In this document: piece by piece, positions 16,515-25,092 of the stretch
How positions within the stretch are numbered: position 1 is the first letter of the stretch
Layout of the letters: every line of letters begins with the position of its first letter
Assembly: GCF_013744875.1 (NCBI RefSeq)
Contig: NZ_CP059399.1
Span: forward strand, 5,456,001-5,520,000
Direction: 5' to 3'
DNA: 64,000 nt
From: Nocardia huaxiensis
GTDB lineage: Bacteria; Actinomycetota; Actinomycetes; Mycobacteriales; Mycobacteriaceae
The notes under the pieces: generated by a model
Seen by the model: only the letters and a program-made list of their open reading frames with translations
Database searches by the model: none
Told to the model about the DNA's origin: nothing
Translations under genes and position numbers: made by a program

Positions 16515-18040
16515 GCGAACACCTCGTCGCCGTCGCCGAAATCACCAAACTCGCCCGCCTGCTCGGCCTCACCGACCCCACCGAACTCGACTTCCTCGCC
16601 GACCTACCCCCAGCCGCCATCCGCGAATTCCGCGAACGCGCCACCGACCTGCTCTTCGACGCCGACACCAAACGACTCAAAGGCGTCGCCGCCGCCAGCA
16701 AACTCGTCCCCGTCGCCATCAGCTCCAAAATGGCCGAACGCGCCTTCGGACCCGTCCTGTGCGCCGCCGTCGCCAGCGCCGTCGAACCCGGCCGCGCCAT
16801 CGACATCGCCAAAACCCTGTCACCGCGCTTCCTCGCCGAATGCTCCGTGCAACTCGACCCGCGCCGCACCGCCGCCATCATCGCCGCCGTACCCCCCAAA
16901 ATGGTCGCCGACACCGCACGCGAACTACTCGCCCGCGGCGACCACATCACCATGGGCCGCTTCGTCCACGTCGTCCCAGAACCCGCCCTGCGCGCCGCCG
17001 CACCCATCATGAGCGACGTCGACCTACTGCGCATCGCCTTCCTGCTCGAAGACAAAACCGCCATCGACAATGTGCTGCACATAGTTTCCGACCGCGTGCC
17101 CGGCGTCATCCGCGCCGCCGCCGACCACGAAATGTGGGCCGAAGGCATCGACCTGCTCGACTCCATCGCACCCCACAACCGCGCCTGGATCGGCGACACC
17201 GCCGCCGGCCTCGGCGGCGACGTCCTCGACAAACTCATCCACGCCGTCCGCGACCTCGACGCCTGGGCCACCCTGCTGCCCATCACCAGCGCCATGAGCC
17301 ACGACAGCCTGCGCCTGTTCGCCGAACGCCCCGCCGTCCACCACGAACACGTCCTCACCGCCATCATGGACACCGCACTCGACGACGGCCACTGGGCCAA
17401 CCTGCTCCCCCTCGCACCACACCTGCCCACACCGCAACTCGCCTTCATCGCCGCCCGCGTCGCCGACAAATCCGACGAACGCCTCGGCGAACTCATCCGC
17501 GAAGCCGACACCGCCGGCCTGTGGGACGCCATGATCCCCGTCGCCCTCGCCATGACCGACGACAACCGCCGCCGCCTCGCCGGCCTGCCCGTCATGTCCG
17601 AAACCGACGTCCTGCGCGCCGTCATCACCAGCACCGCCGAACACGACCTCTGGTCACAGGCCCTGCCACTCGTCGACGCCCTGCCCGACGCCACCAAACC
17701 CACCCTCGCCGGCTGCATCGGCGACCTCACCCGCGAACAACTGCTCGCCGCCCTGCTCACCGCCTCCCGCGGCGACAATATTCACACCCTCGTCGACGTC
17801 GCCCTCGCACAAGACCAGCACGGCCGCGCCCGCGTCCTCGACATCATCGACGGCATGGACGACCTCGAAGAATTCCTCTCCGCCCTGCACCCCGGCACCC
17901 CGGACGTGGTCTGGCACGCCCTCGTCGAAGTCCGCGCCGAAATCCCCGCCAAACTCCTCGGCCTGCTCGCCGAACGCGCCGGCGAACTCGGCCACGACCA
18001 CGTCGCCGCACAACTCGAACCCGCCACCGCCACAGCCTGA
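16511..18040 (+). CDS. Alpha-solenoid repeat protein with 43-residue Trp period
   Basis: A 509-aa protein of unknown function. Tryptophans at residues 209, 252, 295, 338 and 381 are exactly 43 apart, in the context (D/G)xWxxxLPLxxxLxxxxxRxLA; the next unit has Ile at 424. Each unit looks like two or more helices, giving a HEAT/TPR-like superhelix for protein binding. Residues 1-200 are helical without the strict period. Codon use is strongly C-ending. No signal peptide or transmembrane helix was seen, so it is probably cytosolic. ATG 16511 overlaps the preceding stop. A hairpin at 18058-18087 ends the operon. Confidence 0.7.
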   Translation: MSEHLVAVAEITKLARLLGLTDPTELDFLADLPPAAIREFRERATDLLFDADTKRLKGVAAASKLVPVAISSKMAERAFGPVLCAAVASAVEPGRAIDIAKTLSPRFLAECSVQLDPRRTAAIIAAVPPKMVADTARELLARGDHITMGRFVHVVPEPALRAAAPIMSDVDLLRIAFLLEDKTAIDNVLHIVSDRVPGVIRAAADHEMWAEGIDLLDSIAPHNRAWIGDTAAGLGGDVLDKLIHAVRDLDAWATLLPITSAMSHDSLRLFAERPAVHHEHVLTAIMDTALDDGHWANLLPLAPHLPTPQLAFIAARVADKSDERLGELIREADTAGLWDAMIPVALAMTDDNRRRLAGLPVMSETDVLRAVITSTAEHDLWSQALPLVDALPDATKPTLAGCIGDLTREQLLAALLTASRGDNIHTLVDVALAQDQHGRARVLDIIDGMDDLEEFLSALHPGTPDVVWHALVEVRAEIPAKLLGLLAERAGELGHDHVAAQLEPATATA

Positions 18041-18057
18041 TTCAGCCCACAGCCGTC

Positions 18058-18087
18058 GAGGCCCGGTCACCACGGTGACCGGGCCTC
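18058..18087. terminator. Perfect hairpin between convergent genes
   Basis: GAGGCCCGGTCACC (18058-18071) and GGTGACCGGGCCTC (18074-18087) are perfect reverse complements. It lies between the repeat-protein gene and the convergent small membrane-protein gene. Confidence 0.75.
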
Positions 18088-18098
18088 ACGTGTTCGGA

Positions 18099-18290
18099 TC
18101 ACCTACGCGCGCGACCGCGCCACGACCGCGCATTCCACGAACGCCCCGCACCCACACCCGCCAGATGCAACGCCACCAGCAGCAACCCGAGAACCACCAG
18201 CGTCGCCTCGGTGATCTCCCCCAGCGACGCATCGAACAGATTGAACAGCAACGCCACACCGAACGACACGGCAGCAGCCATAGCCAACAT
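18099..18290 (-). CDS. Small two-helix membrane protein
   Basis: A 63-aa protein, MLAMAAAVSFGVALLFNLFD then a second hydrophobic stretch (TLVVLGLLLVALHLAGV) and a basic tail, RSWNARSWRGRARR. The ATG at 18290-18288 has GGAGG five bases upstream. This start is preferred over the longer open frame. The hydrophobic pattern points to two transmembrane helices with the basic tail in the cytosol. Function unknown. Confidence 0.65.
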   Translation of the reverse strand: MLAMAAAVSFGVALLFNLFDASLGEITEATLVVLGLLLVALHLAGVGAGRSWNARSWRGRARR

Positions 18291-18398
18291 GAGAACCTCC
18301 TGTATCGCTGCCCGAATACCCGCCACCGCGCCCGGCAACCACGATGCGACAATGGACGACGGCAAATCACCCCCGACGAAGGACAGCAGCACCCACCG

Positions 18399-19862
18399 AT
18401 GGTCGAGAACAACACCCCGGCGCACCCGTCCGACTCCTCGGCCATCGACCCCGACGAGCTGGCCACCTGCCTGCGCGTCCTCGAACAAGCCGGGAAACTC
18501 GACAAAACCCACCCGGACTCCATCGCCGTGCAGCGCGCCGTCGGGCACATGTTCAAGAAACTCAAGCAGCGCAGGCGCATCGAAGCCCGCGACGCCGTCT
18601 CCGCCGCCGACAAGGCCGTCGTCGCCGCCACCGCCACCGGCTCACCCAACCGCATCGACGACGAAACCGCCGGAATCCCCATCAGTTCCAGCACCACCGG
18701 CACCGCCACCGCAGGCACCCTCATCCGGCCCCGGCCCTGCTACATCTGCAAACAGCGCTACACCCACGTCGACGCCTTCTACCACCAGCTCTGCCCCAGC
18801 TGCGCCGAAAAGAGCCACGCCAAACGCGACGCCCGCACCGACCTCACCGGCAAACGCGCCCTGCTCACCGGCGGCCGCGCCAAGATCGGCATGTACATCG
18901 CGCTGCGACTCCTGCGCGACGGCGCGCACACCACCATCACCACCCGCTTCCCCAACGACGCCATCCGCCGCTTCGCCGTCCAGCCCGACAGCGCCGACTG
19001 GCTGCACCGGCTGCGCATCGTCGGCATCGACCTGCGCGACCCCGCACAGGTCGTCGCCCTCGCCGACGACATCGCCGCCCAGGGCCCCCTCGACATCATC
19101 ATCAACAATGCCGCGCAGACCGTACGCCGCTCGGCCGGGGCCTACAGCGCCCTCGTCGAAGCCGAGAACGGACCGCTGCCCGCGGGCGAACTGCCCGACG
19201 TCGTCACCTTCGGCAAGACCATGCAGGCGCACCCCACCGCGCTCACCGCATCGCTCACCCCCACGCTCACCGCCGACGACATCGCCGAACTCGCCCTCGT
19301 CGCGGGATCGGCCACGCCCGAACGCATTTCGGCCGGAGTCGCCATCGACGCCGGCGGGCTCGTGCCGGATCTCGCGCACACCAACAGCTGGGTGCAGACC
19401 GTCGGCGAGGTCGACGCCACCGAACTGCTCGAAGTGCAGCTGTGCAACTCGACCGCGCCGTTCATCCTCATCTCGCGACTGCGTGCGGCCATGGCGGCCT
19501 CGCCGGCGCGACGCAAGTACGTCGTGAACGTCTCCGCCATGGAAGGCGTCTTCGAGCGCGGCTACAAGGGACCGGGCCACCCGCACACCAATATGGCCAA
19601 GGCCGCGCTGAACATGCTCACCCGCACCAGCGCCCGCGAAATGTTCGACGCCGACCGGATTCTCATGACCGCGGTCGACACCGGCTGGATCACCGACGAG
19701 CGACCGCACTACACCAAGATCCGGCTCGCCGAGGAAGGCTTCCACGCCCCGCTCGACCTGGTCGACGGCGCCGCGCGGGTGTACGACCCCATCGTGCGCG
19801 GCGAGAGCGGCGAAGACCTGTTCGGCTGTTTCTTGAAAGACTACGAACCCTCCAACTGGTAA
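18399..19862 (+). CDS. SDR-family protein with N-terminal zinc ribbon and altered active site
   Basis: A 487-aa protein. A helical N-terminal part is followed by a four-cysteine zinc-ribbon-like motif: C114-x2-C117 and C132-x2-C135. Next is a Rossmann domain with TGGRAKIG from residue 157 and NNAAQT, as in short-chain dehydrogenases. The usual catalytic Ser is S379. The YxxxK position reads T397-N-M-A-K401, so the catalytic tyrosine is replaced by Thr; Y389 nearby might or might not substitute. The protein may bind NAD(P) and act as a regulator or use altered chemistry. ATG 18399 is the first plausible start after the divergent small gene. Confidence 0.65.
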   Translation: MVENNTPAHPSDSSAIDPDELATCLRVLEQAGKLDKTHPDSIAVQRAVGHMFKKLKQRRRIEARDAVSAADKAVVAATATGSPNRIDDETAGIPISSSTTGTATAGTLIRPRPCYICKQRYTHVDAFYHQLCPSCAEKSHAKRDARTDLTGKRALLTGGRAKIGMYIALRLLRDGAHTTITTRFPNDAIRRFAVQPDSADWLHRLRIVGIDLRDPAQVVALADDIAAQGPLDIIINNAAQTVRRSAGAYSALVEAENGPLPAGELPDVVTFGKTMQAHPTALTASLTPTLTADDIAELALVAGSATPERISAGVAIDAGGLVPDLAHTNSWVQTVGEVDATELLEVQLCNSTAPFILISRLRAAMAASPARRKYVVNVSAMEGVFERGYKGPGHPHTNMAKAALNMLTRTSAREMFDADRILMTAVDTGWITDERPHYTKIRLAEEGFHAPLDLVDGAARVYDPIVRGESGEDLFGCFLKDYEPSNW

Positions 19863-20177
19863 CCGGCACAACCGGACCCGCCCCTCGCCTCTTTGCTGTT
19901 TTTAAGGGTGAGGCGGCGGGTTCGGCTGTATGTGATGAAGGTTGGATTATATAGTTAGATGCGCATATCTGCGTATAGATATGGCTTAGATTGTCATGGG
20001 AAGAGGCCTTCGGATTCTTGGATCCTGAGGCGGTGGATTGTGATGTCGACTCGGCCTCAACGACTTTCGGGGGCTGCGGCCGGTTTCGACACCCCTCCCC
20101 TTCCATGCGAACGAATGCATATCTGCATGTAGGTATGTAGCCGACTGCCTCTCCCCTCCCCCTCCTATCCTGGGAGC
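19863..20177. promoter_or_regulatory. AT-rich intergenic region with two copies of a 20-bp dyad
   Basis: 315 bp without a gene and visibly AT-richer than its surroundings. It contains CATATCT-GCGTAT-AGATATG (19964-19983, perfect 7-bp arms) and CATATCT-GCATGT-AGGTATG (20118-20137, one mismatch), 154 bp apart. The second ends 40 bp before the DUF2784 start codon. The pair looks like operators for an unidentified repressor, possibly with DNA looping. Confidence 0.5.
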
Positions 20178-20579
20178 ATGCTCTACCGGGTACTGGCCGA
20201 TGTGACCGCGGGCGCGCATTTCGCGTTCGTGGCCTATGTGGTGGTCGGCGGGTTCGTCGCGTGGCGGTGGCCGCGGACCATCTGGCTGCATCTACTCGCG
20301 GTGGCGTGGGGGTTCAGCACCGTCCTGATCGGATTCGACTGTCCGCTCACCGATTTGGAGGATTGGGCGCGACACCGCGCCGGGCAGGCCGGATTGCCGC
20401 CCAGCGGGTTCATCGACCACTACATCACCGGGGTGATCTATCCGCGGGAGGCGCTCGAAGAGGTGCGATTCGCCGTAGCGGTGTGCGTCGTCGTGTCCTG
20501 GGTGGGGTGGTTCTGGTTGTCGAGGCGGCGGGCGACCAAATCCGCGACGGCGGGGATGTTCTCGGGCAGATCGAGGTAG
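20178..20579 (+). CDS. DUF2784 family membrane protein
   Basis: A 133-aa protein matching DUF2784: MLYRVLADVTAGAHFAFVAYVVVGGFVAWRW, then WLHLLAVAWGFSTVLIGFDCPLTDLEDWAR, and HYITGVIYP before the last helix. Three to four transmembrane helices are likely. Function unknown. Its last 142 bp overlap, antisense, the 3' end of the thioesterase gene. ATG 20178 follows GGGAGC. Confidence 0.82.
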   Translation: MLYRVLADVTAGAHFAFVAYVVVGGFVAWRWPRTIWLHLLAVAWGFSTVLIGFDCPLTDLEDWARHRAGQAGLPPSGFIDHYITGVIYPREALEEVRFAVAVCVVVSWVGWFWLSRRRATKSATAGMFSGRSR

Positions 20580-21277
20580 AAGTGGCCGCCGTCGAAGGTG
20601 GCCCGCTGGAAATCGGCGGTGGTGTACGCGCTCCACTCCCCCGCCTGTTCGACGGACACCGTCGGGTCGGCGGTGCTGATCAGCGCGGTGATCGGGCAGC
20701 TCAGGGGGTCGCCGGCGCGGTAGCGGTAGGTTTCGACGGCCTGGTAGTCGGCGCGCAGCGCGGGCAGTACCAGTTCGGCCAGGCTCGGTTCGGAGCGCAG
20801 GAGCGCGACCGGTCCGGGATCGTTGGCGAGGCGTTCCACTTCGGCGATGAGGCCCTCGTCCGGCCCCTCGTGCAGACGGCCCGTGGCCGCCGAAGCCGGT
20901 GCGGTGCGGCCGGATACGAACAGGTGGAGCGGCGGCCGGCCAGCGGCCTGGAGGCGGCGGGCGGTCTCGTAGGCGACGGTGGCGCCCATGCTGTGCCCGA
21001 ACAGCGCCACGCGGGTGGTGTCCGGCCAGCCGAGCAGATCCTGTGCCGTGCGTTCGGCCAGCTCGGCGAGGTCGGTGACCAGCGGCTCGCCGAGCCGGTC
21101 CTGGCGGCCCGGGTACTGGACGGCGAAAACCGCGGTGCCCGAGCCGAATCGCTGCGCCAGCAACCGGTAGGCGGTGGCCGATCCGCCACCGGGCGGGAAG
21201 CACACCAGGACCGTGCGCACGTCCGGATCGGGTCGCAGGGCGCGCAACCAGTCGGTGCCGGTGAGATTTGCCACCAC
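20438..21277 (-). CDS. Type II thioesterase (alpha/beta hydrolase)
   Basis: A 279-aa thioesterase of the TesA/GrsT type: LVCFPPGGGSATAYRLLAQ near the N-terminus, nucleophile Ser in GHSMGATVAYE, Asp region STADPTVS, and catalytic His in GGHFYL. Such enzymes remove wrongly loaded acyl groups from carrier proteins of PKS/NRPS assembly lines. No PKS/NRPS gene is in the window, so its partner is elsewhere or the substrate differs. GTG 21277-21275 has AGGAGG seven bases upstream. The last ~30 residues are rich in Thr/Ser and overlap the DUF2784 gene antisense. Confidence 0.85.
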   Translation of the reverse strand: MVANLTGTDWLRALRPDPDVRTVLVCFPPGGGSATAYRLLAQRFGSGTAVFAVQYPGRQDRLGEPLVTDLAELAERTAQDLLGWPDTTRVALFGHSMGATVAYETARRLQAAGRPPLHLFVSGRTAPASAATGRLHEGPDEGLIAEVERLANDPGPVALLRSEPSLAELVLPALRADYQAVETYRYRAGDPLSCPITALISTADPTVSVEQAGEWSAYTTADFQRATFDGGHFYLDLPENIPAVADLVARRLDNQNHPTQDTTTHTATANRTSSSASRG

Positions 21278-21311
21278 GGGGAAGCCTCCTTCGGGGATTA
21301 CTGTCGATCTG

Positions 21312-22688
21312 GTGGATACGAACGCAGCGCTCGTCCGCGACTACGAAGCCGGCGCCGGGGTCACCCCCTCGAGTATGACGCTGCCCGATCCGGGCGCGAA
21401 TCTGGCTGCGACACTTCCCGTGTGGTCCCTGGCCGCGGGTTCGGTGGCGGCCTTCGCGGCGGCGGCCGAACGACGGCGGCTCGCGTGCGGGCTGCAGCCG
21501 CTGGCGACCGGGCTCGAGCCGGGCCGGATCGCGGCGGCGTTCTCGAGCGACAAGCTCTTCCGGATCGACGGTGCGGCCATCGACCAGTTCGCCGAACTGT
21601 CCGGATTCTTCCGCGCCGAAGACGCCTGGGTGCGAACGCATGCCAACTACTCGCATCATCGCGCGCGGCTGCTCACGGTGCTCGGGCTGCCCGCGGAGGC
21701 CGATCGTGAGACGGTGATCGCGCGCATCGCACAACTGCCCGCCGTCGAGATCGAGGAGCGAGCGGCCGAACTCGGGGCGATTGCGGTGCGGGTGCGCACC
21801 GAGCAGGAGTGGGCCGACAGCCCCATGGGCAAGGCGGCCGCGGACGGGCCGCTGGTGGCCATCGAACGGCGGGCCGACACCGGCGTCCACGAAACCGATT
21901 CCGGCGCAACGCAGATGCTGCCGCTGCGGGGTGTGCGGGTGCTGGATTTGACCCGGGTGATCGCCGGGCCCGTCGCCACCCGCGCGCTCGGGCTGCTGGG
22001 CGCGGAAGTCATCCGGGTGGATCCGCCGCAGCTGCCGGAGATCGAGTGGCAGTACCTCGACAGCTGCCAGGGGAAGCGATCGATTCGACTGGATCTGCGC
22101 CGAGATCTGCCGATCTTCAGCGAATTGCTCAGTGCGGCAGATATTCTCGTCACCGGATACCGCCCCGGTGCGCTGGAGCGGCTGGGAGTGCATGCGGCCG
22201 AAATCCGGCCGGGCATCATTCACGGCAGCGTCAGCGCGTGGGGTGCGCAGGGCCCGTGGAGCGGGCGGCGCGGGTTCGACAGCATTGTGCAGGCCGCCTC
22301 GGGAATCTCGCTTCTCGAAGGCGCACAACAGAATTCACGATCCGGCGAACCACTGGGAGCCCTCCCGGCGCAAGCACTCGACCACGGCAGCGGGTACCTC
22401 CTCGCCGCCGGGATTCTCGACGCCCTGACCGCGCGCGAGCACGACGGTCACGGCCGGGATGTGCGAGTCGCGTTGGCGCGCACCGGATCCTGGTTGCTCG
22501 CCGCCCCCAGCCGGACGCCGTCGCACCCGTCCGCGCAGGTGCCCGACGTTCGCTACACGGTAACTCACGGCGCGGTAACGACCGCCGGACCGGCCATTTC
22601 GGAGTATCCGGACTACGCCTGGCCGGCCCCGCCGTACGGCTCCGACCTCCCCGAATGGGCACCCCGACCGGACGGTTTGCTGGCGTAA
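21312..22688 (+). CDS. CoA-transferase family III (CaiB/BaiF-like) protein
   Basis: A 458-aa protein. The second half has LRGVRVLDLTRVIAGPVATRALGLLGAEVIRVDPP and GKRSIRLDLRRD, which is the class III CoA-transferase N-terminal core, followed by GYRPGALERLGV and SAWGAQGPWSGRRGFDSIVQAASG. The first 190 residues form a partial second copy, as in some fused actinobacterial proteins. It should move CoA between carboxylic acids; the substrate is unknown. GTG 21312 is a tentative start; the gap to the divergent thioesterase is only 34 bp, so the two promoters must be interleaved. Confidence 0.75.
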   Translation: MDTNAALVRDYEAGAGVTPSSMTLPDPGANLAATLPVWSLAAGSVAAFAAAAERRRLACGLQPLATGLEPGRIAAAFSSDKLFRIDGAAIDQFAELSGFFRAEDAWVRTHANYSHHRARLLTVLGLPAEADRETVIARIAQLPAVEIEERAAELGAIAVRVRTEQEWADSPMGKAAADGPLVAIERRADTGVHETDSGATQMLPLRGVRVLDLTRVIAGPVATRALGLLGAEVIRVDPPQLPEIEWQYLDSCQGKRSIRLDLRRDLPIFSELLSAADILVTGYRPGALERLGVHAAEIRPGIIHGSVSAWGAQGPWSGRRGFDSIVQAASGISLLEGAQQNSRSGEPLGALPAQALDHGSGYLLAAGILDALTAREHDGHGRDVRVALARTGSWLLAAPSRTPSHPSAQVPDVRYTVTHGAVTTAGPAISEYPDYAWPAPPYGSDLPEWAPRPDGLLA

Positions 22689-22849
22689 CACAAAACGTCA
22701 TGACCATCTGTGCACACACTCGCAAGCGCATCGGCGAATATGTGAATTCCCTTCGTACAGCCGGTTTTTGTGTCGTTAATAGATGAGATCCTGGAACCGA
22801 CATGGTGATTACCGACAGTTTTGCCGGTACGCGGATGGAGGACGTCATC

Positions 22850-24394
22850 GTGGACACAACCACTCCCCTTTTTGCCGCCCAGGAGGCCGGCGCAACCAGA
22901 GTGGGACGTAGGGAGTGGGCCGGGTTGGCGGTGCTCGCTCTGGCGTGCCTGGTGTATTCCATGGACCTCACGGTCCTGCACCTGGCCGTCCCGCAGATCA
23001 GCGCCGAGCTCCGCCCGACCAGCTCCCAATTGCTCTGGATCATCGACGTTTACGGCTTTCTGGTGGCAGGGCTGCTGCTCACCATGGGAACCATCGGAGA
23101 CCGCATAGGCAGACGACGACTATTGATGATCGGCGCCGCGGCCTTCGCCGTGGTGTCGATCATCGCCGCGTTCGCCCCGTCCGCGCCCGTGCTCATCGCC
23201 TGCCGCGCCCTGCTCGGGGTCGCCGGGGCCACACTGGCGCCCTCCACCCTGTCTTTGATCTTCACCATGTTTCCCAATCCGGCGCAGCGCTCGATCGCGG
23301 TCGGGGTGTGGGTCGGCTCGTATTCGGTGGGCGGTTCGATCGGCCCGCTGGCCGGCGGCCTGATGCTCGAGAACTTCTGGTGGGGTGCGGTGTTCCTGCT
23401 GGCAGTGCCGGTCATGGTGCTGCTCATCGTGCTCGCGCCGCGCGTGCTGCCGGAGTTCCGCGATCCCGATGCGGGGCGGCTGGATCTGGTCAGCGCGGCC
23501 ATGTGCACGGGCGCGGTGCTGCTGCTGGTGTTCGGGATGAAGCAGGCCGCGCAGGACGGGTTCCGGACGCCCGCGCTCACCGCGCTGCTGACCGGAATCG
23601 TCATCGGCACCATGTTCGTGCGGCGGCAGTTGACGGTGCCCGAACCCATGCTGGATCTGCGATTGTTCCGGCTGGGCAGTTTCCGCACCGCGCTGACCAT
23701 CAATATGGTCGCCATTTTCGTGGCGTTCGGATACTTCCTGTTCGTGGGGCAGTACTTCCAGCTGGTTTTGGGAATGTCACCGTTGCGTGCCGGAATCTGC
23801 ACCATACCAGCGGGTTTGGGATTTATGATCGGATCACAGCTCGGACCGCGCATCGTGAAACATGTGCGGCCCGCGTATATGATCGGCGTCGGCATGGCCA
23901 TGGCCGCCGGCGGGTTGCTGCTGCTGACGCGCATCGCGGTGGACGGCGGGGTGGGCATCACCATCGCCGCGTCCCTGCTCGTATCCTTCGGGCTCGCACC
24001 GGTTTTCGGCATCACCACCGAGCTGATCGTGGGTACCGCGCCGCCGGAGCAGGCCGGGGCGGCCTCCGGCCTGTCCGAGACGGGAGCCGAATTCGGTGGT
24101 GCACTGGGGATCTCGATTCTCGGCAGCATCAGCATCGCCATCTATCGCGCCGAGCTGGCCACCACGCTGCCCTACGGCCTGCGCGATGCGGACGCCTCCA
24201 GCGTCCGCGACACCCTCGGCGCGGCCATGGAGGTCGCGCATGCGGTGCCCGGCAATCTCGGTGCGGCAGTAGCCGATTCGGCCAGGCAGGCGTTCCTCAC
24301 CGGGATGCACCTGACCTCCGCCATCGCCGCCGGCGCGGCCCTGGTATTGGCCTTCATCGCCGTGACGAGGTTGCGGCACATTCCACCTGGGTGA
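22850..24394 (+). CDS. MFS transporter, DHA2 (14-TMS) drug-efflux type
   Basis: A 514-aa antiporter of the EmrB/QacA subfamily. It has LVYSMDLTVLHLAVPQISAEL (helix 1), TIGDRIGRRRLLM (motif A), RALLGVAGATLAPSTLSLI (motif B region) and GSYSVGGSIGPLAGGLML (motif C). The last third has the SGLSETGAEFGGALGISILGS segment seen in these pumps. GTG 22850 is preferred: GGAGG at 22837-22841 is eight bases upstream; ATG 22802 is the longer alternative. A TetR gene converges on it from 24989, and may or may not control it. Confidence 0.85.
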   Translation: MDTTTPLFAAQEAGATRVGRREWAGLAVLALACLVYSMDLTVLHLAVPQISAELRPTSSQLLWIIDVYGFLVAGLLLTMGTIGDRIGRRRLLMIGAAAFAVVSIIAAFAPSAPVLIACRALLGVAGATLAPSTLSLIFTMFPNPAQRSIAVGVWVGSYSVGGSIGPLAGGLMLENFWWGAVFLLAVPVMVLLIVLAPRVLPEFRDPDAGRLDLVSAAMCTGAVLLLVFGMKQAAQDGFRTPALTALLTGIVIGTMFVRRQLTVPEPMLDLRLFRLGSFRTALTINMVAIFVAFGYFLFVGQYFQLVLGMSPLRAGICTIPAGLGFMIGSQLGPRIVKHVRPAYMIGVGMAMAAGGLLLLTRIAVDGGVGITIAASLLVSFGLAPVFGITTELIVGTAPPEQAGAASGLSETGAEFGGALGISILGSISIAIYRAELATTLPYGLRDADASSVRDTLGAAMEVAHAVPGNLGAAVADSARQAFLTGMHLTSAIAAGAALVLAFIAVTRLRHIPPG

Positions 24395-24416
24395 GCCGAC
24401 GGTGTCGTGGGGCGTG

Positions 24417-24989
24417 TCAGCACCCGCGCAGCGCCCGCACCGCGGTCACCAGATCCTCACCGGACAGCTGCTCGGCGGTCGGCGCGATGAGCGATTGCAT
24501 GGCCAGCCCCTGGAACAGAATGAACAGCAGCCGGCCCACGGCCTGGGACTGTTCCGCCGACAGCTCCGGATACACCTCCCGCAGCGTGACCGCCATGTCG
24601 CCGAGGGCTTTGGCGGTCGCCTCGGCCATGTAGATCTGCGCTTCGGGATCCCGGGAGATCTGCACGCCGTTCTCAGCGCTGAGTATGAGCGATTCCCGAT
24701 TGTTGTAGGCCACGTCGACGAAGCCGTTCCAGGTGTTCGCGAGCGCGTCCCACGGAGTCTGCCCCTCCCCCGCATCCCGGATCGCGGCTTCGATGCCGTC
24801 TCCGATATCGGAGCCGACGCCCTCGGTGAGCGTCTCCATGACGAGGCGGTCCTTGGAGCCGAAGTGATAGCCGATGGCGGCGAGGCTGACACCGGCGGCA
24901 TTGGCGATATCGCGGGCGGTGACCTTGGCGAGGCCGCGCTCCAGGATGGCCTGGCGGGCGCCCGCCAGGAGATCTTCTCGGTTTCCCAT
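24417..24989 (-). CDS. TetR-family regulator, divergent to FAD monooxygenase
   Basis: A 190-aa regulator with HTH AILERGLAKVTARDIANAAGVSLAAIGYHFGSKDRLVMETL, then the helical effector domain. It is divergent from the FAD monooxygenase gene. The 103-bp intergenic region contains two copies of a TTAGACATnTGTnnTAGACA element, most likely its operators, so it probably represses itself and the monooxygenase. Confidence 0.88.
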   Translation of the reverse strand: MGNREDLLAGARQAILERGLAKVTARDIANAAGVSLAAIGYHFGSKDRLVMETLTEGVGSDIGDGIEAAIRDAGEGQTPWDALANTWNGFVDVAYNNRESLILSAENGVQISRDPEAQIYMAEATAKALGDMAVTLREVYPELSAEQSQAVGRLLFILFQGLAMQSLIAPTAEQLSGEDLVTAVRALRGC

Positions 24990-25008
24990 AACCGCACCCT
25001 ACCAGCGT

Positions 25009-25066
25009 CTTAGACATTTGTTCTAGACAGCTGTGCGAGAGTCTGTTAGACATATGTCTTAGACAG
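25009..25066. promoter_or_regulatory. Two tandem TetR-type operators
   Basis: TTAGACATTTGTTCTAGACA (25010-25029) and TTAGACATATGTCTTAGACA (25046-25065) are 36 bp apart. The second contains the perfect 12-bp palindrome AGACATATGTCT. They lie between the divergent TetR and FAD monooxygenase genes. Confidence 0.65.
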
Positions 25067-25092
25067 ACGTTCTTCTCCGAGGGAGTACCGAA

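Noticed and set aside
19690-20106. Minus-strand frame crossing the AT-rich gap
   Set aside because: Most of it lies opposite the SDR gene and no ribosome site precedes the ATG.
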